Assembly (NCBI GenBank): GCA_000697335.1
Contig: JNEM01013978.1
Span: 1 to 23,875, forward strand
Direction: 5' to 3'
Length of the DNA: 23,875 nucleotides
Source: Conidiobolus incongruus B7586
Taxonomy: Eukaryota; Entomophthoromycota; Entomophthoromycetes; Entomophthorales; Conidiobolaceae
Below, piece after piece: positions 22,345 through 23,875 of the stretch. Numbering within the stretch: the first letter of the stretch is position 1; each line of letters opens with the position of its first letter. The notes beneath the pieces were generated by a model. The model ran no database searches. It saw only the letters and a program-made list of their open reading frames with translations, and was not told where the DNA came from. The translations under genes and the position numbers were made by a program.

Positions 22345-22416
22345 TCTTCGATAGTATAGTGGTGAGTATCCCCGCCTGTCACGCGGGTGACCTGGGTTCA
22401 ATTCCCAGTCGGAGAG
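22345..22416 (+). tRNA. tRNA-Asp (anticodon GTC)
   Basis: This 72-nt intron-free gene has acceptor TCTTCGA/TCGGAGA (with a G-T pair), D arm GTAT/GTAT, anticodon stem CCCGC/GCGGG around loop CTGTCAC, T arm CTGGG/CCCAG with loop TTCAATT, and discriminator G as expected for Asp. A T5 run about 10 nt past the end can terminate pol III. The D stem pairs weakly, as is common in eukaryotic tRNA-Asp. The relic at 15634-15705 is a decayed relative. Confidence 0.94.
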
Positions 22417-22623
22417 AATGAAATATTTTTAAAATTCAAAATACTTGTAAATATCATATTTACTCATTTTTATTAATATTTTACAACTACCAATGCATAT
22501 CAATTTGAAATAATTTTTAAATTAAAAAATTTTCATCTTGACTATTTCTGTTAGGAAACCAATAATCCATTAATTCTAATCCAACATTAATTAGATTATT
22601 ATATGAATGTTATTTGTTATTTG

Positions 22624-23238
22624 TTATTTACCCGTATAATCAAGATCCACAACCTCATCGAATCTTTTCATTAAATTCTGCTGTCTATAATCCCTAATGA
22701 CAATATTAAAACATTTAATCAATTGATCTAAAAATCAAATTTACCTGGAAATTGACGCAATATCACTCGATGACAATTTTTTAAGTTTCTTAGATGATGA
22801 TTGTAATAACTTTGATCTTTTAAAATCGTTATCGTTGGTCAAATCCTTAAAAACTATTGTTGAAGTTATTATAAGATTCATTTTTGTTAGTTAATTAAAG
22901 TTACTTGATTTCTGGTCATTTAATCTAATAAAACTAATTAACAATTAGGTAAAATGATACTGAATATATATTACCTTTTGGATTGATGTTTTGAAATATT
23001 GAGTTTGTTATCTTGACTTAATACTCTTCCTCCGTTACATATTCCAGGATAATTATAAACACTGTTAAATTCTTGAATTAAATCATATTGCTTAGTATCA
23101 ATATAATTTTCTTCTAAACTTAATGAATATTTAAATTTTATTTATTTGAATTTGATTACCATTATATGTAGATTGTAACTTCCTCCTCTTAAAGTTAGGT
23201 TCAGAATTAGAACTTAAGTTAATGCATTTAATATACAT
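22624..23238 (-). CDS. small five-exon gene, unknown basic protein
   Basis: I do not recognise this protein. Five short exons on the minus strand, 23160-23238, 22975-23113, 22905-22924, 22745-22853 and 22624-22693, join in frame through four introns of 46, 50, 51 and 51 nt to give 138 residues and a TAA stop. All donors are GTAA and all acceptors TAG. Intron 3 has a textbook branch sequence (ACTAAC). Intron sizes and signals match those of the ArfGAP and HAD genes, which supports the model. The product is hydrophilic, rich in Lys, Ser and Asn, with basic patches (KRRK near residues 17-21 and KKLKK near 100) that could be nuclear signals. A conserved-looking C-terminus carries SRDYRQQNLMKRFDEVVDLDY. 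There is no signal peptide or membrane segment. An alternative is a chance model, but four clean in-frame joins make that unlikely. Confidence 0.68.
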
Positions 23239-23875
23239 AATTATTTATGAAAGTTGAGTAGTAAATTTTGTTGGTGATTGATATGGATTAATTCATTGTT
23301 TTTGATTAATGTTAAACTGGAACGAAGTAATTGCGAAATTTATTGAATGAATTGAATATCAACAATTATGGGATTAACCAAAGGATTTTAGAATTTTGTT
23401 TTAATTCAAAATAATTTATTAAATTGGAATAAAATTAATCAAATATATTTTAAAAATTGATAATAAATATACTATTATAGAAAAAAAATGCTAATTCAAT
23501 AACATATATACTTAATTTATAATAATAAACTGACCTAAATTATAGCTAAAATTTGGATTTTATTAGTTTAATAAGTACAAAATACCAAATTTTTTAATTT
23601 TTGATTTTTTAAAAATAATATTATAAAAAAATATATAAGAGGATAAATATTTTCAAATTATATATTTATATTGAGAACTATTATTCTTTGATCAGAAAAT
23701 TTGTATTTATTAATTTAAATTTGAATAAATTATATTTAAACCAAATAATAAATATTAAAGTTTTTTAATTTAATATTATTATATCTTTATTTTAAACCTT
23801 ATAGAAATTTTTTAAAATTTGTAAATAAATTATAAAAATAATAATTGGTTTAAAATAATTATTTATTATTATAAA
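23239..23875. other. AT-rich window end, no gene seen
   Basis: This is upstream flank of the five-exon gene and then very A/T-rich sequence to the window edge. No tRNA, exon chain or repeat is recognisable. Confidence 0.6.

Overview
The window looks like nuclear DNA from a very AT-rich eukaryote, most likely a fungus. I lean towards an early-diverging lineage, because GC-poor spacers of 1-3 kb separate ordinary fungal-type genes, but the sequence does not fix the phylum. Three genes contain short spliceosomal introns (46-64 nt, mostly GTAA donors, TAG acceptors). The tyrosine tRNA genes carry a short intron one base 3' of the anticodon, as in other eukaryotes, and the protein families are eukaryotic.

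Layout. 1-2098 is an AT-rich spacer. 2099 to about 3575 (minus) is a decayed cationic amino acid transporter gene. 3576-4851 is spacer with a weak retroelement-like trace. 4852-5219 is a probable solo LTR. 6369-7866 (minus) is an intact three-exon AAAP-family amino acid transporter. 9103-11208 is a tRNA cluster: Tyr(-), Thr(-), Val(-), Tyr(+), with the two Tyr genes identical and inverted. 11680-13342 (plus) is a seven-exon ArfGAP1/Gcs1-type GTPase-activating protein. 13343-15756 is spacer holding two decayed tRNA relics, Gly-like and Asp-like. 15757-16636 (minus) is a five-exon HAD-family phosphatase. 16697-19497 is a long spacer with one structured island near 18.1-18.5 kb. 19498-21732 (plus) is a single-exon MFS transporter with a long repeat-bearing C-terminal tail. 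22345-22416 is an intact tRNA-Asp. 22624-23238 (minus) is a small five-exon gene of unknown function that can only be seen by joining short exons. The rest is spacer.

The genes do not form a pathway. Two intact transporters and one dead one suggest turnover of membrane transporters. The ArfGAP (Golgi/ER vesicle traffic) and the HAD phosphatase are housekeeping-type genes. I found no CRISPR array, operon, integron or other prokaryotic-style system. The items most worth a second look are the five-exon unknown gene, the repeat-bearing tail of the MFS protein, the tRNA relics (one with an altered anticodon), the inverted identical tRNA-Tyr pair, and the possible alternative start of the HAD gene.
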